Of a stretch of DNA of 13,182 bases, positions 1 through 6,419 are shown one piece after another. Source of the DNA: Bacteroidia bacterium (GTDB lineage: Bacteria > Bacteroidota > Bacteroidia > Flavobacteriales > Flavobacteriaceae); contig JAUIJW010000043.1 in assembly GCA_030431085.1 (NCBI GenBank), forward strand, positions 1 to 13,182, given 5' to 3'. Numbering within the stretch: position 1 is the first letter of the stretch; each line of letters begins with the position of its first letter. The notes beneath the pieces are model-generated. The model saw only the letters and a list, made by a program, of their open reading frames with translations. It did no database searches and had not been told where the DNA came from. Position numbers and translations under genes: made by a program.

Positions 1-1038
1 TCTGGTAAGATCAGCCTCCAAATCTTTATAAATCTCTTTGGGTGAAATAAACAAAGCATTCGTGAGGTGCTTAGGTTTATACTTTAATTTTCCATAACTG
101 TAAAAATTATAGCCATTATAAGCTACCGAATCGTGTGGTGTTTTGTTCTTGTTCTTGATGGTAAAATCTGTGTAGACATTAATTCTGTTCACCCGTTGAA
201 TTTTATAGGGTATTTTGTAAGTGCTATCACCCTCTTTTTTAATTCTATTAGGAATTTTTAATACTATATCTTTATAATAATCTCCTTGCACAGAATCTGT
301 CCAAAAACCCATACTGTTCTTCTTAAAGTGATAAATACCCGAATTTCTGAATAACTTTACGAGTCTTGACTCTTCTTTTTCGAACTCATCAAAAATAAAG
401 GGGTTATTTGGTTTTAAAACCGATTGTTCCTTGTGTTGATTATATAAAGAATCTAAAATTGGTGATTCTATTTCTGCACTTATCGAATCTAAATAGTATT
501 GCTTACCCGACTTAATTCTGTAATAAATTTCTAACTGTTTGTCTTTAACAATGGTTGTATCAAAACTTGTTTCAGCTTCAAAAAAGCCATTAGAAATAAA
601 ATAATCTTTGAGTGATTTTGCAGATTTTTCAGCTTTATGACTATCAAATAAAATTGGTGCCTGTCCTTTTGTTATAAACCAACTGTTAAAACCTTTATTG
701 ATATTAAAAAGCGCAAAAGTTTGCTTTTTAGACAGTAAAGATTCATAAGTGTGATCTTTTACTGTTTCTCCGGCTTGCCAATCTTCGAAGGTTTTATAAT
801 ATTCTGGATCTCCTAAGTTATAAAAGTGTAACTGCAACGGCACTCCCAGCGTGGTTTGATTAGGTCGCTGTTTGATATAACTTTTTATCTTGTCATTGGT
901 GCTTTTTTCCTCATTTAGGAAAACATTATTTTTTTTTAGTAGATAGTCTTCCTCTGGCACATACTTAACAGTATTGCAACGAATAAAAAGTATTAACATT
1001 AATACAAAGAATAGTATTTTTGTTAAATGTTTAAACAA
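1..1038 (-). CDS. tamL: TamL-like translocation and assembly module lipoprotein (5' part, runs off left edge)
   Basis: The frame is open for 346 codons and continues beyond base 1, so only the N-terminal part is present. The protein begins with a hydrophobic signal ending in a lipobox-like LFIRC, then NTVKYVPEEDYLLKKN. This is the usual opening of Bacteroidota BamA/TamA-related lipoproteins (TamL), outer-membrane proteins with POTRA repeats before a C-terminal barrel. The visible part would be the POTRA region. The family is much longer (roughly 800 residues, from memory). The start is uncertain. TTG at 1038 gives a proper signal (MFKHLTKILFFVLMLILFIRC). The first in-frame ATG (999) would leave only seven residues before the cysteine and no positive charge, and an in-frame stop lies just upstream (1060-1062). 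It is divergent from the methyltransferase gene. The TamL name rests on recognition, not a search. Confidence 0.75.
   Translation of the reverse strand, partial: MFKHLTKILFFVLMLILFIRCNTVKYVPEEDYLLKKNNVFLNEEKSTNDKIKSYIKQRPNQTTLGVPLQLHFYNLGDPEYYKTFEDWQAGETVKDHTYESLLSKKQTFALFNINKGFNSWFITKGQAPILFDSHKAEKSAKSLKDYFISNGFFEAETSFDTTIVKDKQLEIYYRIKSGKQYYLDSISAEIESPILDSLYNQHKEQSVLKPNNPFIFDEFEKEESRLVKLFRNSGIYHFKKNSMGFWTDSVQGDYYKDIVLKIPNRIKKEGDSTYKIPYKIQRVNRINVYTDFTIKNKNKTPHDSVAYNGYNFYSYGKLKYKPKHLTNALFISPKEIYKDLEADLTR
1015..1022 (+). promoter_or_regulatory. Candidate -7 element (TATTTTTG) for the methyltransferase gene
   Basis: TATTTTTG matches the Bacteroidota TAnnTTTG element and lies 57 bases before the ATG at 1080, inside the divergent tamL 5' end. 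I see no TTTG or TTG at the expected -33 spacing. Such 8-mers arise by chance about once per 1.5 kb per strand at this base composition, so this is tentative. Confidence 0.35.
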
Positions 1039-1079
1039 AGGCCAATTTTTTAATTCAATTCAAAAGTAACACTATTTAC

Positions 1080-1805
1080 ATGTTAAGCAAAAGCCAAATA
1101 AAATTTATAAATGGTTTAAGAAAAAAAAAGCAGAGAACCGAAAATCAGCTTTTTATCGTTGAAGGAATAAAGGCCGTTGAAGACATGATTTTATCTAAAA
1201 TGCCCTTACATCAGTTATACGCTACTTCTCTATACAATAACGAACTAAATATAGACCAAATTACGCTGATTTCTGAAAAAGAATTGAAAATGATAAGCCA
1301 GTTCTCTACCCCCAACCAAATATTGGCTATTTTTAAAATACCTCAACCCGATAGTCATAACCATAAAGATCTTACTTTGGTGTTAGATGATATCAATGAC
1401 CCTGGTAACCTTGGTACCATTATTAGGCTTTGCGATTGGTATGATATTAATTTGATTTGCTCTAAAAATACTGTAGACTGTTATAACCCAAAAGTAGTGC
1501 AAGCCACCATGGGATCAATTGCTAGAGTAAATATTTGTTATCAAGATCTTTCTGAATTTTTAAACACATCCGAAAGACCTATCTATGGTGCAGTACTTAA
1601 CGGAAGCGTTGTTTACCAAACATCATTGCCTCAAAAAGCGATTCTTATCATGGGTAATGAAGCTAATGGCATATCAAGTGCAATTGAAAAGTACGTTCAA
1701 AACCCTATTACAATTCCACAGTTTGGCAAAAATCAAAATACCGAAAGTTTAAATGTGGCCACTGCAACGGCCATTTTGTGTAGTGAATTTAAGAGATTTT
1801 TATAA
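1080..1805 (+). CDS. SpoU/TrmH-family RNA 2'-O-methyltransferase
   Basis: This is a 241-residue SPOUT-class methyltransferase that should use S-adenosylmethionine to methylate a ribose 2'-OH in rRNA or tRNA. All three SpoU motifs are visible. Motif 1 is DINDPGNLGTIIRLCDW (about 104-120), with the conserved Asn and Arg. Motif 2 is LIMGNEANGIS (189-199). Motif 3 is TESLNVATATAI (221-232). The N-terminal 85 residues (LFIVEGIKAVEDM) resemble the RNA-binding substrate domain of RlmB/TsnR-type enzymes. The start is ATG at 1080 with no clear Shine-Dalgarno. The exact target nucleotide cannot be read from the sequence, so no symbol is given. It is divergent from tamL and upstream of a porin-like gene that has its own promoter-like element. 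Confidence 0.9.
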   Translation: MLSKSQIKFINGLRKKKQRTENQLFIVEGIKAVEDMILSKMPLHQLYATSLYNNELNIDQITLISEKELKMISQFSTPNQILAIFKIPQPDSHNHKDLTLVLDDINDPGNLGTIIRLCDWYDINLICSKNTVDCYNPKVVQATMGSIARVNICYQDLSEFLNTSERPIYGAVLNGSVVYQTSLPQKAILIMGNEANGISSAIEKYVQNPITIPQFGKNQNTESLNVATATAILCSEFKRFL

Positions 1806-1806
1806 C

Positions 1807-1825
1807 ACAAAAAGACTTTTGTTTT
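1807..1825 (+). terminator. Weak candidate terminator after the methyltransferase gene
   Basis: ACAAAA (1807-1812) and TTTTGT (1817-1822) can pair around a 4-base loop, followed by TTT. It lies just after the stop codon, but the stem is only six mostly A-T pairs, so termination would be weak. Confidence 0.3.
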
Positions 1826-1861
1826 CCTGACAAAACTCATATCATTAGGTATATTAATCCG

Positions 1862-1869
1862 TAAATTTG
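1862..1869 (+). promoter_or_regulatory. Candidate -7 element (TAAATTTG) for the porin-like gene
   Basis: TAAATTTG is an exact match to TAnnTTTG, 25 bases before the TTG start at 1895. No -33 TTTG is visible at 19-21 bases. Its place in a short intergenic gap supports it. Confidence 0.5.
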
Positions 1870-1894
1870 TATAGCTGTTTTAAGAGGTATACCA

Positions 1895-3142
1895 TTGAAA
1901 TTCAAACTAATTTTCATCGTCTTTTTCTCAATCTGCATCAACTTGTTTTCACAAGAAGACGAAGCCCAATTTCCTACGATCAAATGGTCTGTTAGAGCCC
2001 AATTTTGGGCAAGATATTCTGATTTAAATGAAGGCTCTTTAGTTAATGGTGAACCTACTAAGCATCTAGCAGATATTTCGATTAGACGAATACGAATTCC
2101 TATTTCCTCACAAATCACACCAAGACTATATGCCGCAGCATTGTTTGGCGGCAACAATCTTAACTTAAAAACCAATACTTTCCCCATTGGGGTATTAGAT
2201 TTATACGCAGAGTATGCTTTTGCAAAATCTTTTGAAATTGGAGTAGGCAAATCTGCCTGGCAAGGCTTAAATCGATGGAATGTACGCTCTAGCCAATCTA
2301 TGATGGGGTTAGACTCTCCGCTATTTACCTTAAATACGGTTGAAAAAACAGATGATTTAGGAAGAAATTTGGGTGTTTGGTTTAAAGGTCAAGCACATCG
2401 TTTTGATTATCGCTTATCGCTGATGCAACCCATTACGGTAAAAACTGCCCCAAACAACAAAACAGATTTTGCCAACAATAAACCGAAAATTAAAATATCG
2501 TCCTATATAAAATATCAATTTTTCGGCCACGAAAGTAACAAAACGGCCTACCAAACCGGTACTTACATGCAACACAAAAAGGTTTTTAATATTGGTACTG
2601 GATTTCAATATCAAGAAAAAGCCATGAGTGATGGCGATGCCAAATTACCCCAAACAACATTTTACGACCTTAAACATTGGGCCATAGATTCTTATTTAAA
2701 TCTTCCTCTAGCTAATAAAAATGCCATAACTACGTATTTAGGATTCTATTACTATGGCTTTGGTAAAGATTACATTAGAAATGTTGGAGCCAACAATCCA
2801 ACCAATGCAGGAGGTACTGATTTTAATGGTCCTGGAGTTGCTTTTCCTATGATTGGTACGGGCTCTTCACTTTATATGCAATTGGGCTATGCCTTTACCA
2901 AAGTAAACCTATTTAAACAACCTATTACAATACAGCCTAATATTGCTATACAACACTCATATTGGGATGCTTTAAATGATGCTATGACCGTTTACGATTT
3001 TAATGTAAATTTTATGTTTAATGACCATCAAAATAAACTGAGCTTAGCCTATCAATATCGTCCAATTTTTGATCACATTTCTTTACAGCAGAAAGATTAT
3101 AAAGGCATGGCTGTTTTACAATATCAAATTTCTTTTTGGTAG
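1895..3142 (+). CDS. Porin-like outer-membrane beta-barrel protein (Porin_O_P-like)
   Basis: The 415-residue product has a signal peptide (KFKLIFIVFFSICINLFSQ, cleavage near residue 20). Alternating aromatic and polar strands follow, and it ends in the aromatic VLQYQISFW, as expected for a barrel inserted by the BAM complex. SIRRIRIPISSQITPRLYAAALFG resembles the region of OprO/OprP-type porins where a strand is followed by R-x-R. The start is TTG at 1895: no ATG or GTG occurs in frame between the upstream stop (1862-1864) and the signal peptide. The product is probably an outer-membrane channel or a structural barrel of unknown substrate. It converges with kdsA with only 15 bases between the stops. 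A second, distantly similar barrel gene lies on the far side of kdsA. The barrel assignment is strong and the porin family assignment moderate. Confidence 0.75.
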   Translation: MKFKLIFIVFFSICINLFSQEDEAQFPTIKWSVRAQFWARYSDLNEGSLVNGEPTKHLADISIRRIRIPISSQITPRLYAAALFGGNNLNLKTNTFPIGVLDLYAEYAFAKSFEIGVGKSAWQGLNRWNVRSSQSMMGLDSPLFTLNTVEKTDDLGRNLGVWFKGQAHRFDYRLSLMQPITVKTAPNNKTDFANNKPKIKISSYIKYQFFGHESNKTAYQTGTYMQHKKVFNIGTGFQYQEKAMSDGDAKLPQTTFYDLKHWAIDSYLNLPLANKNAITTYLGFYYYGFGKDYIRNVGANNPTNAGGTDFNGPGVAFPMIGTGSSLYMQLGYAFTKVNLFKQPITIQPNIAIQHSYWDALNDAMTVYDFNVNFMFNDHQNKLSLAYQYRPIFDHISLQQKDYKGMAVLQYQISFW

Positions 3143-3157
3143 CCTAATATTTTAATT

Positions 3158-3976
3158 TTAAAAGGTATTTATCGTTTTTCTTATCGCCACCAATTTGGTG
3201 AGTAAATCTTCTAAATAATCTAGATTTAACATATTAGCACCATCAGATTTGGCATTAGCTGGATCGAAATGTGTTTCAATAAACAAGCCATCTACACCCA
3301 CTGCAATACCTGCTTTAGCAATAGTTTCAATCATATTTGGTTGCCCACCAGTAACACCACTAGATTGATTAGGCTGCTGTAACGAATGTGTAACATCTAA
3401 AATCGTAGGTGCATATTGCTGCATAGTAGGTATTCCTCTAAAATCCACTATCATATCTTGGTAACCAAACATAGTGCCTCTATCTGTAATCCAAGCTTTT
3501 TCACTCCCCGAATCCTTTACTTTTTGTACGGCGTGTTGCATGGCTTGGGCACTCATAAACTGACCTTTTTTTAAATTAACAACCTTACCTGTTTTTGCAG
3601 CTGCAACAACCAGGTCTGTTTGTCTAACCAAAAACGCTGGAATTTGTAATACGTCTACAAATTTTGCTGCTTTTTCTGCGTCTTCCACCTCATGAATATC
3701 AGTTACCGTAGGAATATCAAAAGTTTGACCTACTTTTTGTAAAATCTTTAGGGCTTTTTCATCGCCAATACCGGTAAAGCTATCAATTCTAGAGCGGTTG
3801 GCTTTTTTAAAGCTACCTTTGAAAACATAAGGTATTTCTAGCTTATTAGTAATTTCAACTATTTTTTCAGCAATTTGCAATGCCATTGTTTCTCCTTCAA
3901 TAGCACATGGCCCCGCTAAAAGAAAAAAATTATCCGAATGACTGTGTTTAATCTTTGGCAACAAATCTAAATTCAT
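3158..3976 (-). CDS. kdsA: 3-deoxy-8-phosphooctulonate (KDO-8-P) synthase
   Basis: KdsA condenses phosphoenolpyruvate with arabinose 5-phosphate to make KDO-8-phosphate for the lipopolysaccharide inner core (cytoplasmic). At 272 residues it has normal length. Diagnostic segments are LLAGPCAIEGE (19-29), FKGSFKKANRSR (52-63), RGTMFGYQDM (166-175), DVTHSLQQP (194-202) and ETHFDPANAKSDGANM (234-249). Cys24, His197, Glu234 and Asp245 match the metal ligands of the metal-dependent class (Aquifex type). The metal-independent E. coli enzyme has Asn at the Cys position, so this one probably needs a divalent metal. KANRS distinguishes it from DAHP synthase. The start is ATG at 3976, and the gene lies 30 bases downstream of a porin-like gene with its own -7 element. 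Confidence 0.95.
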   Translation of the reverse strand: MNLDLLPKIKHSHSDNFFLLAGPCAIEGETMALQIAEKIVEITNKLEIPYVFKGSFKKANRSRIDSFTGIGDEKALKILQKVGQTFDIPTVTDIHEVEDAEKAAKFVDVLQIPAFLVRQTDLVVAAAKTGKVVNLKKGQFMSAQAMQHAVQKVKDSGSEKAWITDRGTMFGYQDMIVDFRGIPTMQQYAPTILDVTHSLQQPNQSSGVTGGQPNMIETIAKAGIAVGVDGLFIETHFDPANAKSDGANMLNLDYLEDLLTKLVAIRKTINTF

Positions 3977-3995
3977 GATGTTCGATTTTTTTTGA

Positions 3996-4003
3996 CAAAG
4001 ATA
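3996..4003 (-). promoter_or_regulatory. Candidate -7 element (TATCTTTG) for kdsA
   Basis: On the minus strand TATCTTTG is an exact TAnnTTTG match, 19 bases before the kdsA ATG. It sits just after the stop codon of the upstream porin-like gene. No good -33 TTTG is visible. It suggests kdsA can be transcribed independently of gldA and the porin-like gene. Confidence 0.5.
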
Positions 4004-4006
4004 CTA

Positions 4007-5182
4007 CTAAAATATCGATACATCCCATTGTAATCTAAAACGGTTCCCCGAATGAAAGTGAGGATTAAACTGGTTGTATTCTAGGTAAGAATAATCAAAA
4101 GTAAGCTTATTTTTATGCCCCTTAAAGAACCAATTACAGCCTAGGGTATATTCATAGTTCATATTTTCTGCGGCGTGGATATTGGCATCATAAAAAGCAA
4201 ACCTTGAAAACACCTCAAACTGCTTTGGAATTTTACTAAAATGCTCATTTAAAAAATATCCCAACTGAACATAATTACCAATCATTTCAGTAATGGTTAA
4301 ATTAACCTGATCATTTATCCGTTTATAATGAAACTCCTGCTGCCATGCCCAACCTTTATATTTAAAGGCGGTTTCAAACATGCCTTGATCTACCTTATAC
4401 TGCCCACCAACTCCAGGTTCAAATCCGTATAACTGGCCTCCACCTCTGGTAGAAAAAGAGGTGTAAGCACTTTCATTTGTCACCCCAGCGATAGCAATTG
4501 ATGGTGTAAACCTCTCATGTCTTTTCAAATCAGATCCGCTAAATTTATCGGCCACCCCAATAGGGTTGTACTGTAACCTTAACATATACATTAACTGGCT
4601 TCCTCCATCCGGATCACCACCTCTACCTGTACCCATAAATACCGACGCCCAATATTGAAAATCTTGCCTATCATCACGACCCAGATCTCCATAGAGAGAA
4701 ATACCTTGCTGCCTATCTATTGTAAAAACACTATTGATCAATGATCTTTCTAATCCTTCTTGTTTACCTGAAGAAATAACACGCTCTCTAGAATATCTTG
4801 CTTTCCATTGACCAACTCTTAATTTTAGATATGGCAATTTCTCTAGTTGCGCTCTAAAATCTAAAAGATTACCTCCTTTTATATCTTGTTCAAAATAAAA
4901 ATTGTAGTAGGGTTTTAGCACATAACCACCAATTTTAATTCTGGCTCTACTAATACCTAGCTCTGTTTCGTAATCATTAAACCCTTCGCCGTCTGCAGGA
5001 AATCCGTCGAAAGGATACGACGCACGAAACTGCCCTCTAAAATCCATATGAAGTAGGTATGAATTATCGAAAAAATGAAACTCAAACCCTTTGCCTTTAG
5101 TCACATAAACATTCTGGTTTTTAACTTGGGCTTGACCAATTATTGTGATTCCTATAAAAAATATTAAAAGTAATTTTTTCAT
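4007..5182 (-). CDS. Porin-like outer-membrane beta-barrel protein (OprO/OprP-like)
   Basis: The 391-residue product starts with a clear signal peptide (MKKLLLIFFIGITIIGQAQ) and ends with the aromatic beta-signal RLQWDVSIF. The interior has typical phosphate-selective-porin O/P segments: LGISRARIKIGGYVLKPYYNFYFEQD (about 74-99), then LKLRVGQWKARYSRERV, where a strand carries the basic residues that line the pore in this family. The likely role is an outer-membrane channel; the substrate is not readable. The ATG is 9 bases after the gldA stop, so the two genes are probably co-transcribed. The stop lies about 30 bases before the kdsA start. Confidence 0.8.
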   Translation of the reverse strand: MKKLLLIFFIGITIIGQAQVKNQNVYVTKGKGFEFHFFDNSYLLHMDFRGQFRASYPFDGFPADGEGFNDYETELGISRARIKIGGYVLKPYYNFYFEQDIKGGNLLDFRAQLEKLPYLKLRVGQWKARYSRERVISSGKQEGLERSLINSVFTIDRQQGISLYGDLGRDDRQDFQYWASVFMGTGRGGDPDGGSQLMYMLRLQYNPIGVADKFSGSDLKRHERFTPSIAIAGVTNESAYTSFSTRGGGQLYGFEPGVGGQYKVDQGMFETAFKYKGWAWQQEFHYKRINDQVNLTITEMIGNYVQLGYFLNEHFSKIPKQFEVFSRFAFYDANIHAAENMNYEYTLGCNWFFKGHKNKLTFDYSYLEYNQFNPHFHSGNRFRLQWDVSIF

Positions 5183-5191
5183 TTACACTTA

Positions 5192-6085
5192 TTAAGCTGT
5201 TAGGTTACGAAACAGCTGCTCTAAGCTATTTACTTTTTGCTTTAATTGCAAGGTACGCAATCCGTTAACTTGAGCGAAATCGAATATTAGAGAGCGCATA
5301 TCTTGATCTGTATCAAAACTAAGGTGCCAAATATTATCCCCTATGTTTTTTATCGTTCTCACATGATCAATCTGTTTTAACAATTGTTCTTCTACTCTTA
5401 CATCAAACTCAACTTCTATTATTTGTGCTTGTTCCTTTAAAAGTTCTGCAATTTGCTTATCTGCTACAATGTTACCTTTATTGATAATGATAACTCTATT
5501 GCACATAGCCTCTACCTCTTGCATGATATGTGTTGACAACAATACGGTTTTGGTCTTGCCAATATTTTTAATAAGCTCTCTAATGTCTGCCAATTGATTT
5601 GGGTCTAACCCTGTAGTGGGCTCATCCAATATCAATATTTCAGGATCGTGCAATAATGCGGCTGCAAGGCCTACTCGTTGACGGTATCCTTTAGACAATT
5701 GTCCAACTTTTTTATTTTGTTCAGGTGTTAAACCTACCAAATTAATAACCTCATTTATTCTTTCCTTTCTTACCTGGTGGATATTCGCATGAAACTGCAG
5801 ATACTCTTTTACGAATAAATCTAAATAAATGGGATTATGCTCTGGCAAATAGCCAATCTTCTTTTTTACTTCTAAAGTATTGTCTTTAATATTTTGAGCG
5901 TCTACTCTAATATTTCCTTCACTCGCTTCAATATAGGTTGTAATCATTTTCATCATAGTAGACTTACCAGCGCCATTAGGCCCTAAAAAACCAACCACCT
6001 CGCCCTTATTCAAGTTAAAACTCACTTGATTAAGTGCCTTTTGGGTGGCATAATATTTTGAAACGTTTGAAACTTCTAAAGACAT
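5192..6085 (-). CDS. gldA: Gliding-motility ABC transporter ATP-binding subunit GldA
   Basis: This 297-residue ABC ATPase closely resembles flavobacterial GldA, which works with the membrane subunits GldF and GldG. Counting from the ATG at 6085, Walker A is GPNGAGKS (35-42), the Q-loop region is GYLPEHNPIY with Glu in place of Gln, the signature is LSKGYRQR (130-137), Walker B is ILILDEP (150-156) and the switch His is in STHIMQE (about 186). The opening MSLEVSNVSKYYATQKALN matches the family start. A 9-codon extension from 6112 is possible but looks unlike the family. GldF and GldG are not in the window. Another ABC-2 type exporter ATPase is the main alternative. Confidence 0.85.
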   Translation of the reverse strand: MSLEVSNVSKYYATQKALNQVSFNLNKGEVVGFLGPNGAGKSTMMKMITTYIEASEGNIRVDAQNIKDNTLEVKKKIGYLPEHNPIYLDLFVKEYLQFHANIHQVRKERINEVINLVGLTPEQNKKVGQLSKGYRQRVGLAAALLHDPEILILDEPTTGLDPNQLADIRELIKNIGKTKTVLLSTHIMQEVEAMCNRVIIINKGNIVADKQIAELLKEQAQIIEVEFDVRVEEQLLKQIDHVRTIKNIGDNIWHLSFDTDQDMRSLIFDFAQVNGLRTLQLKQKVNSLEQLFRNLTA

Positions 6086-6101
6086 ATTTTCAAATTTGCT
6101 A

Positions 6102-6109
6102 CAAAGAAA
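6102..6109 (-). promoter_or_regulatory. Weak candidate -7 element (TTTCTTTG) for gldA
   Basis: On the minus strand TTTCTTTG matches TAnnTTTG at seven of eight positions (T for A), 16 bases before the gldA ATG at 6085. A TTG lies 22 bases further upstream, slightly beyond the usual spacing. Confidence 0.3.
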
Positions 6110-6233
6110 CAAAACTTTCTCATAGAGAAGACAATTTTAAATCATCAAAATAATATTTTTAAGCTTGTAAAATTAAGAATTTCGTAAAAATTAGAATTAA
6201 CCTTATATTATTTACAACAAATTTTACAAAACA

Positions 6234-6264
6234 TTTGCAATTGAAAAATTAATTATTAGATTTG
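6234..6264 (+). promoter_or_regulatory. Promoter of the aromatic amino acid operon (TTTG-N19-TAGATTTG)
   Basis: TTTG at 6234-6237 and TAGATTTG at 6257-6264 are separated by exactly 19 bases. This is the full Bacteroidota primary-sigma consensus TTTG-N19-TAnnTTTG, and the best promoter in the window. Transcription would begin near 6270, about 14 bases before the leader-peptide ATG, giving a leader RNA of roughly 145 bases. The start site is inferred from the usual element-to-start distance. Confidence 0.85.
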
Positions 6265-6283
6265 CTGGCTCATTAAAGAAATT

Positions 6284-6361
6284 ATGCAGAACACATTTAA
6301 CATTTTTGCTCGTTTTTACTTTTATTTTTTTTACAAAATAGAAGCGAGACTTTATATGTAA
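6284..6361 (+). CDS. Phe/Tyr-rich leader peptide (attenuator peptide) of the pheA operon
   Basis: This 25-codon frame runs from ATG 6284 to TAA 6359-6361. Its product begins MQNTFNIFAR, continues FYFYFFY (codons 11-17) and ends KIEARLYM. Ten of 25 residues are Phe (6) or Tyr (4), and seven occur in a row. It starts about 14 bases after the predicted transcription start, with a weak AAAGAA ribosome-binding stretch. It lies between the operon promoter and an intrinsic terminator in front of prephenate dehydratase. It is functionally the same kind of element as the enterobacterial PheL leader, with no sequence kinship claimed. Poly-T DNA encodes Phe by chance, but the in-frame Tyr codons, the stop 9 bases after the regulatory segment and the surrounding pairings argue strongly for function. 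Confidence 0.85.
   Translation: MQNTFNIFARFYFYFFYKIEARLYM
6309..6348 (+). promoter_or_regulatory. Attenuator hairpin 1:2 (protects the antiterminator segment)
   Basis: CTCGTTTT (6309-6316) can pair with GAAGCGAG (6341-6348): C-G, U-A, C-G, G-C, U-G wobble, U-A, U-A, U-G wobble. The loop, 6317-6340, contains most of the Phe/Tyr codon run. When formed, this hairpin occupies CGAG of the antiterminator arm. A ribosome held on codons 11-17 would melt it. The pairing was read by eye and no folding energy was calculated. Confidence 0.6.
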
Positions 6362-6393
6362 ATGCAATTATAAAATTTAATATATAGGTCTCG
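6345..6393 (+). promoter_or_regulatory. Antiterminator pairing 2:3 of the pheA leader
   Basis: CGAGAC (6345-6350) is fully complementary to GTCTCG (6388-6393), the 5' arm of the terminator. A small internal loop separates this from a further TATAT (6353-6357) to ATATA (6382-6386) pairing. Forming this structure excludes the terminator. The leader-peptide stop codon (6359-6361) is placed so that a ribosome finishing the peptide would cover the 5' arm and permit termination. Confidence 0.75.
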
Positions 6394-6416
6394 AGATTTC
6401 TCGAGACTTTTTTTTT
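6388..6416 (+). terminator. Intrinsic terminator (attenuator) directly before pheA
   Basis: GTCTCGAG (6388-6395) and CTCGAGAC (6400-6407) form a perfect 8-base-pair stem with loop ATTT (9 pairs if the loop closes further), followed by nine T residues (6408-6416). Only ACC separates the T tract from the pheA ATG at 6420. A terminator just upstream of the first gene, downstream of a promoter and leader peptide, is diagnostic of transcription attenuation. Confidence 0.9.
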
Positions 6417-6419
6417 ACC

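Larger units (their letters stand above)
6086..6419. other. Divergent regulatory region between gldA and pheA
   Basis: This 334-base stretch has no conventional gene. The left part holds a weak gldA promoter candidate (6102-6109). Bases 6110-6233 are very AT-rich and I see nothing specific in them. From 6234 rightward every part is accounted for by the pheA operon promoter, the Phe/Tyr leader peptide, alternative RNA pairings and an intrinsic terminator, each listed separately. Confidence 0.8.

Noticed and set aside
1027..1038. ATGTTTAAACAA near the tamL start, an 11/12 match to the MarR-type palindrome
   Set aside because: At this AT content an 11/12 match is expected by chance roughly 0.2 times in the window, and it overlaps the tamL start region rather than lying in a promoter. 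No link to the MarR gene 12 kb away can be supported.
1036..1065. Minus-strand TTTTG plus GGCCTTTG as a tamL promoter
   Set aside because: The -7 match is poor (GG for TA). Transcription would start after the TTG at 1038, leaving only an ATG (999) with too short a signal peptide.
1837..2250. 137-codon minus-strand open frame opposite the porin-like gene
   Set aside because: It lies entirely antisense to a gene with signal peptide and barrel features, shows no recognisable domain, and fits a shadow frame.
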